From assembly GCF_900156375.1 (NCBI RefSeq), contig NZ_FTNK01000009.1:124001-188000 (forward strand): a stretch of 64,000 nt of DNA, given 5' to 3'. This document shows, in pieces, positions 18,744 through 28,250 of the stretch (position 1 is its first letter; each line of letters starts with the position of its first letter). Position numbers and translations under genes: made by a program. The stretch is from Paenibacillus macquariensis (lineage in GTDB: Bacteria; Bacillota; Bacilli; Paenibacillales; Paenibacillaceae). The notes below the pieces were generated by a model that saw only the letters and a list, made by a program, of their open reading frames with translations, was not told the DNA's origin and searched no databases.

Positions 18744-18750
18744 GGATGAG

Positions 18751-20478
18751 ATGCAAAGAACGATACAAGCCATTTTACATGTTGACCGATCTTTATGGAT
18801 AAACAAAGCGTTGTTATATATATGTGTAGAGATGATAAGTTCAGTAGCTCCATATGTATTATTGTATTGGGTCATTTATTCATTGTTTCATGCATCGATA
18901 GGTCTGGAATGGATAGTGTTTTGGACAATAGGTCTTATCGCCTTTTTTATTTTGCAACTTGTATTTTCGATGCTTGCACAGAGGCGTGTTCAAAATGAGG
19001 GATCGCAATCTATACAGCGACTTCGTCTGCGATTAGGTGAACACTTACGAAAGTTGCCGATGGGCTTTTTTAAAAAGAAAAATCAAGGCGATATTAGCCA
19101 AGCATTATTAACAAATGTAGACGAAGTGGAACTTGTTATGACGCATATTCTCCCGCAAATGATTGGTTCGATCGTGCTGTGTTTGCTAAACGGTCTGCTG
19201 TTAGTATGGATTGACTGGCGTCTAGCTCTCGTTGTCTTGATCTCGGTGCCTCTTGCAGTACCACTTTTATTGTGGTCGCAAAAAGTAATGAGGAAACGCA
19301 GTAAAATACGGCATGAGTCTTTTGCGACAGCTAGCGGTCACCTACAGGAATATATAGAAAATATTCAATTACTGAAAGCCTATCAAGTAACAGGGGCAAA
19401 ATTTAAAAGGTTAGATCAAGCATTGGCACGATTTAGGGATGATAGCATTCGAGTGGAGGCATTTGCATCACCCATTCTCTATCTGTATGCGGCTACAATT
19501 GAAATCTGTTTTATAGTGTTATTACTTGCAGGTAATTATTTACTGATAGAGAGTCGGCTTGAAGTATCTATATTTGTTATTTTTTTAATCATTAGTTTGC
19601 AATTTTTTAAAGCCTTTCGTTCAGTTGGAACTTATATGGGACAACTGCGTTTTATGGTTCATGCAGGTGAACGTATCAAGGATGTGCTGGAAGAAATGCC
19701 ACTGGCAGAGCCAGAACAGCAGATTATCCCGCTTAATAATTCGATTACCTTTGACCATGTTCATTTTGGATATGGAAATAAGTCTATCTTAAAAGATGTG
19801 AGTTTTTATGTTCCAGATAGAGGACTCGTAGCCTTAGTGGGGCCGTCAGGATCAGGTAAGTCTACGATTTTAAGCTTGATTGTCCGCTTTTGGGATGTGA
19901 ATCAAGGGAGCGTACAGATTGGAAATACAGATATCACAGACATAAGCAGTAATGAATTATTAAGCAGGATAAGTTACGTCTTTCAAGATGTGCAATTATT
20001 TAATGATACCGTGACAGAGAATATTCTTATGGGTAATCGAGATGCTTCATTTGAACAAGTGGTTGAGGCCGCCCAATTAGCCCAGTGCCATTCCTTTATT
20101 GAAAAGTTGCCCCATGGTTATGACACTGTTGTCGGAACAGGAGGAATCCATTTATCAGGTGGGGAAAAACAGCGACTTTCGATTGCACGAGCATTTTTGA
20201 AAGAGGCCCCTATACTATTGCTAGATGAGGTGACTGCCTCACTCGATTCGGAAAATGAAAAGCTGGTTCAGCGTGCAATTAGTAAGTTGGCACAAAAGAA
20301 AACGGTCGTTGTCATAGCTCATCGTTTGAAGACGATTCAGTCAGCTGATCACATTATCGTATTAAGTGATGGGGGAATAGAGGAGCAAGGTACTCATCAG
20401 ATGCTGGTAAATGGCCAAGGGTTGTACCAACATCTTTGGCAGGAGCAGCAAGCTGCAGGTGGTTGGAAGGTTAAATAA
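18751..20478 (+). CDS. Exporter-fold ABC half-transporter B (YbtQ/IrtB-like)
   Basis: A 575-residue membrane-plus-ATPase protein, partner of the gene before. Walker A is GPSGSGKST (about 363), the signature LSGGEKQRL is at about 468, and Walker B is ILLLDEVTASLDSENE (about 488-503). Both nucleotide sites look intact, unlike the degenerate site of some heterodimeric exporters. Its TAA overlaps the first ATG of the MFS gene by one base. The order half-transporter, half-transporter, MFS, AraC matches the content of the Yersinia ybtPQX/ybtA uptake unit, so import of a ferric siderophore is the best hypothesis. Confidence 0.85.
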   Translation: MQRTIQAILHVDRSLWINKALLYICVEMISSVAPYVLLYWVIYSLFHASIGLEWIVFWTIGLIAFFILQLVFSMLAQRRVQNEGSQSIQRLRLRLGEHLRKLPMGFFKKKNQGDISQALLTNVDEVELVMTHILPQMIGSIVLCLLNGLLLVWIDWRLALVVLISVPLAVPLLLWSQKVMRKRSKIRHESFATASGHLQEYIENIQLLKAYQVTGAKFKRLDQALARFRDDSIRVEAFASPILYLYAATIEICFIVLLLAGNYLLIESRLEVSIFVIFLIISLQFFKAFRSVGTYMGQLRFMVHAGERIKDVLEEMPLAEPEQQIIPLNNSITFDHVHFGYGNKSILKDVSFYVPDRGLVALVGPSGSGKSTILSLIVRFWDVNQGSVQIGNTDITDISSNELLSRISYVFQDVQLFNDTVTENILMGNRDASFEQVVEAAQLAQCHSFIEKLPHGYDTVVGTGGIHLSGGEKQRLSIARAFLKEAPILLLDEVTASLDSENEKLVQRAISKLAQKKTVVVIAHRLKTIQSADHIIVLSDGGIEEQGTHQMLVNGQGLYQHLWQEQQAAGGWKVK

Positions 20479-20492
20479 TGGGGGGAGAGAAA

Positions 20493-21713
20493 ATGACTAA
20501 ACAGTCTGATGAGATGAAACAAAATTTTTGGGTGTTTGTTCTGATAGGTATGCTTTTGATTGTTACGACAACGGGTTTTTCAAGAATGTCCTATGGGGTT
20601 ATATTGCCATTTATGCAGGAAGGTTTGTCTTTGTCTACATCTGAATCAGGGTTATTAGGAACAATCTTATTCTTAGGTTATTTGCTTACGGTCGGTTTAT
20701 CAGGTGTTCTAACCGTGCGGCGTGGAGCGAAAAAAGTACTTCTCTTAGGTGGTTGGCTAGTTGTTGCGGGTTTATGTGGCCTTGTGTTTGTATCGAACTT
20801 TTGGTGGGCATCTGTGAGTTTCTTTATCGCTGGCGCTGGTAGTGCACTTGTGTATACGCCGCTACTATCGATAGCGATTGGCTTGTTCCCAGAAAAAAGG
20901 GGAGCGGTTATGGGTCTATTAATGAGTGGGGCGGGTATTGGTATGTTATTATCTGGGGCACTTGTACCATTCATGTTGCAACAGTTTCCAACACTTGGCT
21001 GGCGCGGAGCTTGGTTGGTATTTGCAGCTATGACAGTAGTTGTTATGCTACTCGCATCGTTTATTTTAAAAGATCCACATGCATCTGTATCATCTGAAAA
21101 GGATGGGATGCGGGAGAAGACGAATGTTTGGCGAAGTAAGGAACTTTATATGATCGCGGGGCTTTATTTTGCTGTTGGAATTGTCTATTTGATTCCGAAT
21201 TTATATCAATCGAGTTATATGATTGAACTCGGGATTTCCAATAAGGTGGTAGGAACTATATATTCTATTGCGGGTATCTGCTCGATCGGCGGAGCTCCAT
21301 TATGGGGAATACTCGCCGATCGAATGGGTGTTAAGAAAGCGTTGTTTGCAGCATTAATATTGTCTGTAGTTGGAGATATCATTCCGATTGAATGGGGTAG
21401 TATAGCAGGTTTTATCGTATCCTCTGTCATTTGGGGTTCTTCGCTTGGTGGAGTTCTTGTACTGATTCAGATGAAGGCTAGCCAACAAGTGTCATCACAA
21501 TACGTTGCAGCGGCAATTGGTTTTGTTTCGGTCTTTTATGCGATTGGTCAAATGATGGGACCTGGATTAGCGGGCTGGCTGATTGAATATGCCGGTGGCT
21601 ATGCGACGGCTTATTGGTTCGGAGCTATTATCTTCTTTCTATGTACACTACTTACTATGATGCTCAAACCAGAAGGGGTGAATCTTAAAAAAGTGCATAC
21701 CGACATCCACTAG
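20493..21713 (+). CDS. MFS transporter in the siderophore locus (YbtX-position)
   Basis: A 406-residue MFS protein with 12 predicted segments. It shows SGVLTVRRGAKKVLLLGGWL (motif A region), GAGIGMLLSGALVPF and GILADRMGVKKA. The ATG at 20493 with GGGGGGAG is preferred over one at 20478 that overlaps the previous stop. Coupling to the ABC pair suggests it moves the same siderophore or its desferri form, as an exporter or a recycling pump. Its position corresponds to YbtX, but whether it is a true orthologue needs an alignment. Confidence 0.8.
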   Translation: MTKQSDEMKQNFWVFVLIGMLLIVTTTGFSRMSYGVILPFMQEGLSLSTSESGLLGTILFLGYLLTVGLSGVLTVRRGAKKVLLLGGWLVVAGLCGLVFVSNFWWASVSFFIAGAGSALVYTPLLSIAIGLFPEKRGAVMGLLMSGAGIGMLLSGALVPFMLQQFPTLGWRGAWLVFAAMTVVVMLLASFILKDPHASVSSEKDGMREKTNVWRSKELYMIAGLYFAVGIVYLIPNLYQSSYMIELGISNKVVGTIYSIAGICSIGGAPLWGILADRMGVKKALFAALILSVVGDIIPIEWGSIAGFIVSSVIWGSSLGGVLVLIQMKASQQVSSQYVAAAIGFVSVFYAIGQMMGPGLAGWLIEYAGGYATAYWFGAIIFFLCTLLTMMLKPEGVNLKKVHTDIH

Positions 21714-21797
21714 CTACGAGGTTATTCGGTCTCGGATCTTTGTATCATCAATTAAATAGCAAAAAAATTAATTCTTTGCTATAATTTCCGGTGATAT

Positions 21798-21812
21798 TGA
21801 AAATCATTCTCA
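21798..21812. promoter_or_regulatory. Fur box 3
   Basis: TGAAAATCATTCTCA matches the Fur consensus at all but two positions. It lies directly before the AraC gene, suggesting the activator itself is iron-repressed. Confidence 0.7.
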
Positions 21813-21819
21813 GTAAAGG

Positions 21820-22821
21820 GTGTGGGAATTTGAGGCGGTGATCGAGATAACTAACTTCCATCAGAACTTTAATCAGTTTTTTGATAAATTAGAAGTAGCA
21901 AGGAAAAAAGAGATGCCAGTAGATCTTATGACATTCCGATCAGGTATTGGAGAAGGATCGATTAATCGTTTGATTCCACGTTCTGATTTAGAAGTGGTAA
22001 TATCGGATTATTCTATTTATCAAGATTATCAAATGAATATGTCTACTATGCGACCCATGATTGAGCTTAGCTATTGTATGGAAGGTGTTAGAGGGGTTCA
22101 TATATCGGGTTCAGATCATGAAATTGTTTCAGGCACATGCTCTCTTCAGTTTATAGAACAAGTGGGGGCGAACTTTACATTTAATAAGAACGAATCCTAT
22201 CAAATGATGGGGATTGGAATTCCGGTTTCAACCTTCAATCATTTTATGCAAGAAGTATGCGGTGAAAGCGGAAATTCGATTAACTTTTCACATATCCTTG
22301 GGGAAAAGTCATATCGAATGTTTCAAGAAAAAATTGACCCTTCCGCATCTATCATTGTAAAGCGAATGTTGGATGCGGTGGAAGAGAAGAGAATGACCAA
22401 TCTGGAGTTAGAATGCAATGCATTACAACTTTTATCGATGTCATTTCGGTCTTTCCTGTTTGATAAAGATCCAAAGCCATCGGAATTCTCCAAAAGTGAT
22501 GTGGCGAAGATCCGACAAGCTCGAGCCATTATCATCGAGTGTATGACGGAGCCACCTACATTGACTGAATTATCCTGTTCAATAGATTTAAACGACTATA
22601 AATTGAAAAAGGGTTTCAAGGAGATGTATGATACAACCGTGTTTGGTTATTTACGGGAGAAACGACTAGAGAAAGCCCATCTTTTATTGCAAGGTGGCAA
22701 GATGAATGTAAATGAAGCTTCCTGTGCTGTTGGCTATTCTAATCCTAGTTATTTTGCTGAAGCGTTCAGGGACAAATTTGGAGTTAATCCTGGAGAATTT
22801 ATAAGAGGGCTTACTCGCTAA
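21820..22821 (+). CDS. AraC-family regulator, PchR/YbtA-like
   Basis: About 333 residues. The C-terminal domain contains two HTH motifs. The second ends in the signature VNEASCAVGYSNPSYFAEAF, and the linker GFKEMYDTTVFGYLREKRLEKA resembles PchR and YbtA, activators of siderophore uptake genes that sense the ferric siderophore. The N-terminal part is an unclassified ligand-sensing region. The start is uncertain: GTG 21820 has AAAGGG too close, and GTG 21838 is another choice. It is separated from the ABC/MFS genes upstream by its own Fur box. It probably activates the uptake genes when the cognate siderophore is inside the cell. Confidence 0.85.
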   Translation: MWEFEAVIEITNFHQNFNQFFDKLEVARKKEMPVDLMTFRSGIGEGSINRLIPRSDLEVVISDYSIYQDYQMNMSTMRPMIELSYCMEGVRGVHISGSDHEIVSGTCSLQFIEQVGANFTFNKNESYQMMGIGIPVSTFNHFMQEVCGESGNSINFSHILGEKSYRMFQEKIDPSASIIVKRMLDAVEEKRMTNLELECNALQLLSMSFRSFLFDKDPKPSEFSKSDVAKIRQARAIIIECMTEPPTLTELSCSIDLNDYKLKKGFKEMYDTTVFGYLREKRLEKAHLLLQGGKMNVNEASCAVGYSNPSYFAEAFRDKFGVNPGEFIRGLTR

Positions 22822-22855
22822 CTAAAAAAATGCTGGGAGATTGATTTTGATTATT

Positions 22856-22920
22856 ATCCCCTTTAAGTAGACACTCAAAACTGCATGTATCATGTGGAAA
22901 ATAGTGAACTTGAAGGGGAT
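22856..22920. repeat. Imperfect inverted repeat, possible IS3-type end remnant or terminator
   Basis: ATCCCCTTTAAGTAGAC and GTGAACTTGAAGGGGAT pair in 14 of 17 positions over a 31-base spacer. The CCCCTTTAAGTAGAC form reminds me of IS3-family termini, but no transposase is left and there is no target duplication I can see. Confidence 0.35.
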
Positions 22921-23085
22921 ATTTTATGGTTGAAAAAGGACAAGTATTTTGACTGGAAACTATCTTTTAAAGTACCGAGATATTGGTGAATAATTAAAGC
23001 TCTAACATTTTTCTTATCCCTCTAACCAGTATCCCTAATCCGTCTACTGGTAGATGCCCGATGGAAGGCCTTGTAAGATTATAAA

Positions 23086-23100
23086 TGATAATTCTTATCA
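23086..23100. promoter_or_regulatory. Fur box 4
   Basis: TGATAATTCTTATCA has one mismatch to the Fur consensus and lies just before the second binding lipoprotein. Confidence 0.85.
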
Positions 23101-23125
23101 ATTATAATTATAAGGAGATAAAAGA

Positions 23126-24100
23126 ATGAGAAATAGAAAGTGGTTTGGATTGATTTTACTAGTAGGTATTATTTCGTTAGTAGTAGGTTGTGCGGATAAT
23201 TCAAAAATGAAAAATGCCGTAGAAAAAACAGAAAAGGCACCTGCTCAGGTAAGCGAGGAAGTAGTTAATAATGCTTCTTTTCCAAGAACGATTAAACATA
23301 TGGAAGGGGAAACGGTTATTAAAGAAAAACCTCTTAAAATAGCTACCCCGTACATTTCATTTGTCGATTATTTAGCTGTTTTAGATGAATATCCTATAGC
23401 TGGACAAGGGATTGAAATAATTGAAAGAAACTTTCCCTATTTAAGCAAGATGATTGAAGGGAAAGATATTATCGATCTTGGACAAGAAGTGAGTTTGGAG
23501 AGACTGTTAGCGTCAGAGCCTGATTTGATTATCGCAGCAAATGATATGGCAGATAAATATGAACAATTATCACAAATTGCACCGACCGTCATTTTCCCGG
23601 AGGCTGGGGATTGGCGCAAGACATTGATTGAAATTGCTAAAGTAATCGGTAAAGAGGATAAAGCGGATACTGTACTTGCAGAATTCGACCGCAAATCAGC
23701 AAAATACAAGGAACAACTAGCTTTTAGAAGTGGCGAGTCTGTCATGTTTGCAATGTACAGTGGAAAAGAGCAATTTGTCCTCTGGGAAGAGAAACGATTC
23801 GATGCCTTTTATATCGGGTTAGGTTTAAAGCCGACAGAGGGTGCTGAAATAGGTGGGCGATTGACGTTAGAAGGAGTGGTAGATCTAAACCCGGATCACT
23901 TGTTTATAGTTAACAATTGGCAAGAACCCATTGAAGGGGGAGTGAAGGAAGACTTAAAAGATAATAAAGTATGGCAGAGCTTGAGTGCAGTCCAAAAAGA
24001 CCAAGTCTATTATTTGGAAGACCCTTCATTGCCAGGACCGTTGGCACTTGCCAAAATTAAGGGAATTGATGAGGTAATGGAAGCGATGGGAAAGAAATAG
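23126..24100 (+). CDS. Ferric-siderophore-binding lipoprotein 2
   Basis: A 324-residue periplasmic_BP_2 lipoprotein with lipobox VVGC (about residue 22). The fold is shown by the spaced SLERLLASEPDLIIAAND block in the first lobe, EGVVDLNPDHLFIV in the second, and the long linking helix between them. AAGGAG precedes the ATG. It has its own Fur box and no adjacent permease, so it probably shares the FecCD channel of the upstream operon or the exporter-fold ABC system. No terminator is obvious after it. Confidence 0.9.
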   Translation: MRNRKWFGLILLVGIISLVVGCADNSKMKNAVEKTEKAPAQVSEEVVNNASFPRTIKHMEGETVIKEKPLKIATPYISFVDYLAVLDEYPIAGQGIEIIERNFPYLSKMIEGKDIIDLGQEVSLERLLASEPDLIIAANDMADKYEQLSQIAPTVIFPEAGDWRKTLIEIAKVIGKEDKADTVLAEFDRKSAKYKEQLAFRSGESVMFAMYSGKEQFVLWEEKRFDAFYIGLGLKPTEGAEIGGRLTLEGVVDLNPDHLFIVNNWQEPIEGGVKEDLKDNKVWQSLSAVQKDQVYYLEDPSLPGPLALAKIKGIDEVMEAMGKK

Positions 24101-24282
24101 AGTCGAGCTGAAAGGATAGGGAATAACCGAGCGAGAGATATACTGCTTGGTTATTCTCTATGTAGAGAAGAGAGAGAGATAAAGTTTACGAACGAGTAGG
24201 TCTATGGCTTCTAAGCATAGGATACGACTGAAGGGTATGTTATTTGTATTGACCCTGTAAAGCAAATCTGATAATGTGAATG

Positions 24283-24301
24283 ATAATGAAAATCATTATC
24301 A
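24283..24301. promoter_or_regulatory. Fur box 5 (near-perfect 19-mer)
   Basis: GATAATGAAAATCATTATC matches the classical 19-bp iron box GATAATGATAATCATTATC in 18 positions. It lies shortly before the start of the third lipoprotein gene. Confidence 0.92.
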
Positions 24302-24320
24302 TTAAATAAGGAGGTTTATA

Positions 24321-25304
24321 ATGTTTAAAAATAAATCTATCATTTTTTGTCTGCTATTGGTTATGTTAGCGGTCATGATTACGGCTTGTGGTAGTAAGGG
24401 GGATCAATCTTCTGAAAGTAATAAAAGCAGCGAAGTAGTGAAGGTAGAAGAGGTTGTAAGTGAACAACCCCAAACACGAACAGTAAAAACGGTTAACGGA
24501 GATATTGTAATACCAGCAAATGCTAAAAGAATTGTGGTAGATAGCTATTTACCAACGTTGCTCTTATTAGATGTAAAACCTGTAGGTGCAACGCAAGTAG
24601 ATATTGAAAACGTACATATCCAGAATCTCAACGCTAATATTGAAAGTACCGGTGAGAATTCTTTCGAGAAGATATTGGCATTACAGCCCGATTTAATTAT
24701 TAGTTCGGATATAGAGAAGAGTTCATTTGAGAAGTTTTCCAAAATGGCTCCAACCATTATTATTCCCTATGAAACATATAGTGATGTCCACGAAGAGGTA
24801 AGGACTATTGGGCAGATGCTTGGAAAGGACAAGGAAGCAGAGAAATGGCTAGCTATGTTTGATGAGAAAATTCAACAACAGAGAGAGAGAATTCAAGCGG
24901 TAATGGCTGAAGGAGAAACAGTCTCCATCTTTGGCGCATTTGGAAAGGACTCATATATCTATGGCGATGGTATTTATAAGGGTGGGCAAGCCATTTATAA
25001 ACAACTTCAGTTAACTCCATCAAAGCGTATTAAAAAAGAGTTAATCGATGCTGGGGAGTCAAACAAACAAGTATCCTTCGAAGTGCTAACTGATTATGCT
25101 GGCGATTATATCTTTTTTGATATATCAAACGGTGGTTCGTTAGATAAAAAAGATCCTGTTTGGCAATCTATTGATGCGGTCAAAAAGGAAAATGTATTTT
25201 ATCTCGATGGAAAACGATTCTGGCCATATGATCCGATTGCTGTGCTAGCTCAAGCAGAAGAAGTAGCTGATATGCTTGTTGCTAAGAAAAAAGGTCAGAA
25301 ATAG
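24321..25304 (+). CDS. Ferric-siderophore-binding lipoprotein 3
   Basis: A 327-residue binding lipoprotein, with lipobox MITAC at about residue 20 and a Ser/Glu-rich linker after it. It shares long stretches with lipoprotein 4 downstream, including KTVNGDIVIP near the start and YDPIAVLAQAEE at the end, so the two are paralogues from a duplication. A strong AAGGAGG lies before the ATG. It is separated from the following ABC gene by another Fur box. The ligand is unknown; the FeuA/YhfQ/YxeB group takes hydroxamate or catecholate iron chelates. Confidence 0.9.
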   Translation: MFKNKSIIFCLLLVMLAVMITACGSKGDQSSESNKSSEVVKVEEVVSEQPQTRTVKTVNGDIVIPANAKRIVVDSYLPTLLLLDVKPVGATQVDIENVHIQNLNANIESTGENSFEKILALQPDLIISSDIEKSSFEKFSKMAPTIIIPYETYSDVHEEVRTIGQMLGKDKEAEKWLAMFDEKIQQQRERIQAVMAEGETVSIFGAFGKDSYIYGDGIYKGGQAIYKQLQLTPSKRIKKELIDAGESNKQVSFEVLTDYAGDYIFFDISNGGSLDKKDPVWQSIDAVKKENVFYLDGKRFWPYDPIAVLAQAEEVADMLVAKKKGQK

Positions 25305-25401
25305 GATTAGAACTCACCTATCATATAAGTTCATTTTGTCCAAAAAATCATACATGTTTGTCCATTTCTTCAGAGTTAGGTGATAGGCTATACTCATTTA
25401 A

Positions 25402-25416
25402 TGAGAATGATTATTA
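25402..25416. promoter_or_regulatory. Fur box 6
   Basis: TGAGAATGATTATTA matches the consensus in all but two positions and lies before the exporter-fold ABC gene. Confidence 0.7.
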
Positions 25417-25481
25417 ATATCGATAATAGTGGATGTGGAATAAAGACACTATTCAATAAATAGGTTAGGAGTCGATACATA

Positions 25482-27197
25482 TTGTTAAAACGTTTCTTCT
25501 CTTACTATAAACCCTATCGAAGGCTATTCATCTTGGACTTTTCCTGTGCGATTATAGCAGCATTATTGGAACTTGCCTTTCCGTTAGCTGTCCATCGTGT
25601 AGTGGATGATTTATTGCCTAGCTCGAACTGGAGTTGGATCTTATGGGGATGTGCTTCGTTATTAGGAATTTATATTATTAGTTCGGCTCTCCATTATGTT
25701 GTCACTTACTGGGGACATAAGCTAGGCATTAATATAGAGTCCGATATGCGAAAAGATCTTTTCACTCATGTACAGAAGTTATCGTTCCGCTTTTTTGATA
25801 ATAATAAAACAGGTCATTTAGTGTCCAGAATGACAAATGATTTGATGGATATTGGTGAAATCGCACATCATGGACCTGAGGATTTATTTATCGCAATTAT
25901 GACGCTCTTAGGTGCATTTGGAATCATGTTATCGATAAATTGGCAATTAGCTGTACTTACGTTTATTGTTGTACCTCTTATTATCTGTCTTTCCTTGTAT
26001 TTCAGTAAAAAGATGTCTATAGCATTTAAACGTTTCTTTGCAGATATCGCTGATTTCAATGCACGTGTTGAAAACAATGTGAGCGGTATGCGCGTCGTGC
26101 AAGCATTTGCAAATGAAGAACATGAAATTGCTCAATTCAATGAGAATAACGAACGTTTTCGAGATTCAAAATTGATTGCCTATCGAATTATGGCTTGGAA
26201 TTCTTCTATTAGCTATATTCTTATGAAAATCGTCTCGTTGTTTGTTCTGGTGTGCGGTACATGGTTTGTAATTAATAAACAGATGACATACGGAGAGTTT
26301 CTTGCTTTTGTTCTACTATCGAATGTATTTCTAGGACCGATTCAACAGATTAATGCGGTTATTGAAATGTATCCAAAGGGAGTTGCTGGATTTAAGCGTT
26401 ATGTAGAGATGCTTGAGACAGAGCCTGATGTGGCGGATGCTCCGAACGCAATAGCTGTCTCGCATTTAGAAGGGAATATAAAGTTCGAAGACGTGTCGTT
26501 TGGTTATGAAGGCAAAGAGAATGTGTTAGAGAATATTAATCTAACGATTCGTGCAGGTGAAACCGTAGCACTTGTTGGACCATCAGGTGCTGGGAAAACG
26601 ACGATTTGTAGTCTCTTACCTCGGTTTTATGATATAAACAGCGGATCATTAATGATTGATGGGATTGAGATCCGACAAATCACACTTGAATCCCTTCGCT
26701 CTCAGATCGGGATTGTTCAACAAGATGTCTTCCTATTTGACGGGACGATTCGCGAGAATATCGCTTATGGTAAGTTAGGTGCTTCGGAAGAAAATATATG
26801 GGAAGCTGCTAGAAGAGCGCAGTTGGAAGAAGTCATCATGTCCCAATCTGAAGGAATGGATACATTGATTGGTGAGCGAGGCGTCAAACTGTCTGGTGGA
26901 CAGAAACAACGGCTTTCCATTGCTCGAATGTTCCTTAAAAACCCATCTATTCTGATCTTAGATGAAGCAACATCTGCACTGGATACAGAAACAGAGGTAG
27001 CGATACAACAGGCCTTAACGGAACTATCAGAAGGCCGTACTACACTAGTTATTGCACATAGGTTAGCTACGATTAAGAATGCAGACCGCATTGTTGTCGT
27101 AACGGAGGATGGCATTGTTGAGCAAGGAAGCCACCATGAATTATTAGCTGTAGAAGGAGCTTATAACAGACTTCACCAAGCACAATTTGGGGTCTGA
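25482..27197 (+). CDS. Exporter-fold ABC transporter, MsbA/YwjA-like
   Basis: A 571-residue membrane-plus-ATPase protein, probably a homodimer. Walker A is GPSGAGKTT (about 364), the signature LSGGQKQRLSIARM is at about 468, and Walker B is LILDEATSALDTETE. It starts at TTG 25482, preceded by AGGAG at 10 nt. It is flanked on both sides by paralogous siderophore-binding lipoproteins (3 and 4), which is unusual for this fold because such pumps do not normally use binding proteins. It may export a desferri-siderophore for recycling, or act as an importer like YbtPQ. Fur control is suggested by the box upstream. Confidence 0.85.
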   Translation: MLKRFFSYYKPYRRLFILDFSCAIIAALLELAFPLAVHRVVDDLLPSSNWSWILWGCASLLGIYIISSALHYVVTYWGHKLGINIESDMRKDLFTHVQKLSFRFFDNNKTGHLVSRMTNDLMDIGEIAHHGPEDLFIAIMTLLGAFGIMLSINWQLAVLTFIVVPLIICLSLYFSKKMSIAFKRFFADIADFNARVENNVSGMRVVQAFANEEHEIAQFNENNERFRDSKLIAYRIMAWNSSISYILMKIVSLFVLVCGTWFVINKQMTYGEFLAFVLLSNVFLGPIQQINAVIEMYPKGVAGFKRYVEMLETEPDVADAPNAIAVSHLEGNIKFEDVSFGYEGKENVLENINLTIRAGETVALVGPSGAGKTTICSLLPRFYDINSGSLMIDGIEIRQITLESLRSQIGIVQQDVFLFDGTIRENIAYGKLGASEENIWEAARRAQLEEVIMSQSEGMDTLIGERGVKLSGGQKQRLSIARMFLKNPSILILDEATSALDTETEVAIQQALTELSEGRTTLVIAHRLATIKNADRIVVVTEDGIVEQGSHHELLAVEGAYNRLHQAQFGV

Positions 27198-27230
27198 TAA
27201 ATATCATTATTGTTTGAGGGGGGATTCAAG

Positions 27231-28235
27231 TTGTATTCACGACAAAAAAATCATAGGCCACAGAAATTAGGGTTAGTTATCCCGTTAATGTTTCTACTGA
27301 TTGTATTAGTTCTTTCCGCGTGCGGAGGGACAGAGACAAAGACAGCTTCAAATAGCGAAACGGCGGAGCAACCGAGAACAGAAGAGAACTCAAGTACTAA
27401 CACGAGCAGCGCTGTGAAAACCGTTACCACATTAAAAGGTGAGATTGAGGTTCCTGTCAAACCGCAACGTATTGTTGCAGAGGAGTACCTTGGTAGTATG
27501 ATTGCCTTAGGTGTTATTCCGGTTGGAGCGCCAGAACTGACCATTAAAAACTATTATTTTAAAGATAAGCTTGTCGGGGTTTCGGATATCGGAACGTACG
27601 GAAAGCCATCTGTCGAAAAGACACTTGCTCTGAACCCAGATCTCATTATTACTGGTAATGGAGACAACTACGAGGCATTAAGCAAAATCGCACCCACCAT
27701 TGTTATTCCTTATGGAGATTTGAAAGGCGTTCATGAGGAGTTAACTTATTTCGGTGAGCTACTTGATAAGGAAGAAGAAGCGAAGACTTGGCTACTCCAA
27801 TACGACCAGCGTATTGCCGAGGCGAAGGCCAAGGTGGATATCGCAATTGCTACTGATGCTAGTTTTTCCATTATGGAGGATGGTGGTAAGTCGACTTGGG
27901 TATACGGTGATAATTTTGGTCGTGGTGGCCAACCCATATATCAGGCGCTTGGACGTAAGCCTCCAAGCGTAGTTGCCAGTGAAATTATGGAGAAGCAATG
28001 GGCAGAACTCTCTGAGGAAATGATAGAGAAATACGCTGGCGATTATATTATTATGACTTCGAATGAACGAACGATCGAAGACTTCCAGAAGGACCCGATT
28101 TGGGGAAGTGTTCCAGCAGTTAAGAATGGACATATCTATGTATGGCCGGAAGAACGCTCTTGGTATTATGATCCGATTGCCGTCCTTGCTCAAATTGAAG
28201 AACTAACGACTTGGCTCACCAGTCTCGACAAATAG
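27231..28235 (+). CDS. Ferric-siderophore-binding lipoprotein 4
   Basis: A 334-residue binding lipoprotein, paralogue of lipoprotein 3, with lipobox VLSAC (about residue 26) and a Ser/Thr/Glu-rich linker. It shares the motif YYDPIAVLAQIEE near the C-terminus. TTG 27231 is preferred because GAGGGGGG lies 7 nt before it; the longer frame from TTG 27210 covers that site. It follows the ABC gene by 33 bp and precedes the reductase by 15 bp, so the three are one operon. It probably binds the ferric siderophore whose iron the reductase releases. Confidence 0.9.
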   Translation: MYSRQKNHRPQKLGLVIPLMFLLIVLVLSACGGTETKTASNSETAEQPRTEENSSTNTSSAVKTVTTLKGEIEVPVKPQRIVAEEYLGSMIALGVIPVGAPELTIKNYYFKDKLVGVSDIGTYGKPSVEKTLALNPDLIITGNGDNYEALSKIAPTIVIPYGDLKGVHEELTYFGELLDKEEEAKTWLLQYDQRIAEAKAKVDIAIATDASFSIMEDGGKSTWVYGDNFGRGGQPIYQALGRKPPSVVASEIMEKQWAELSEEMIEKYAGDYIIMTSNERTIEDFQKDPIWGSVPAVKNGHIYVWPEERSWYYDPIAVLAQIEELTTWLTSLDK

Positions 28236-28250
28236 AAAGGAGCATTCATA

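Larger units (their letters stand above)
22822..23125 (+). other. 300-bp gap with an inverted repeat and a Fur box
   Basis: There is no gene. It holds a 17-base imperfect inverted repeat (22856-22872 against 22904-22920) and the Fur box at 23086 that controls the next lipoprotein gene. Nothing else can be supported. Confidence 0.5.
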
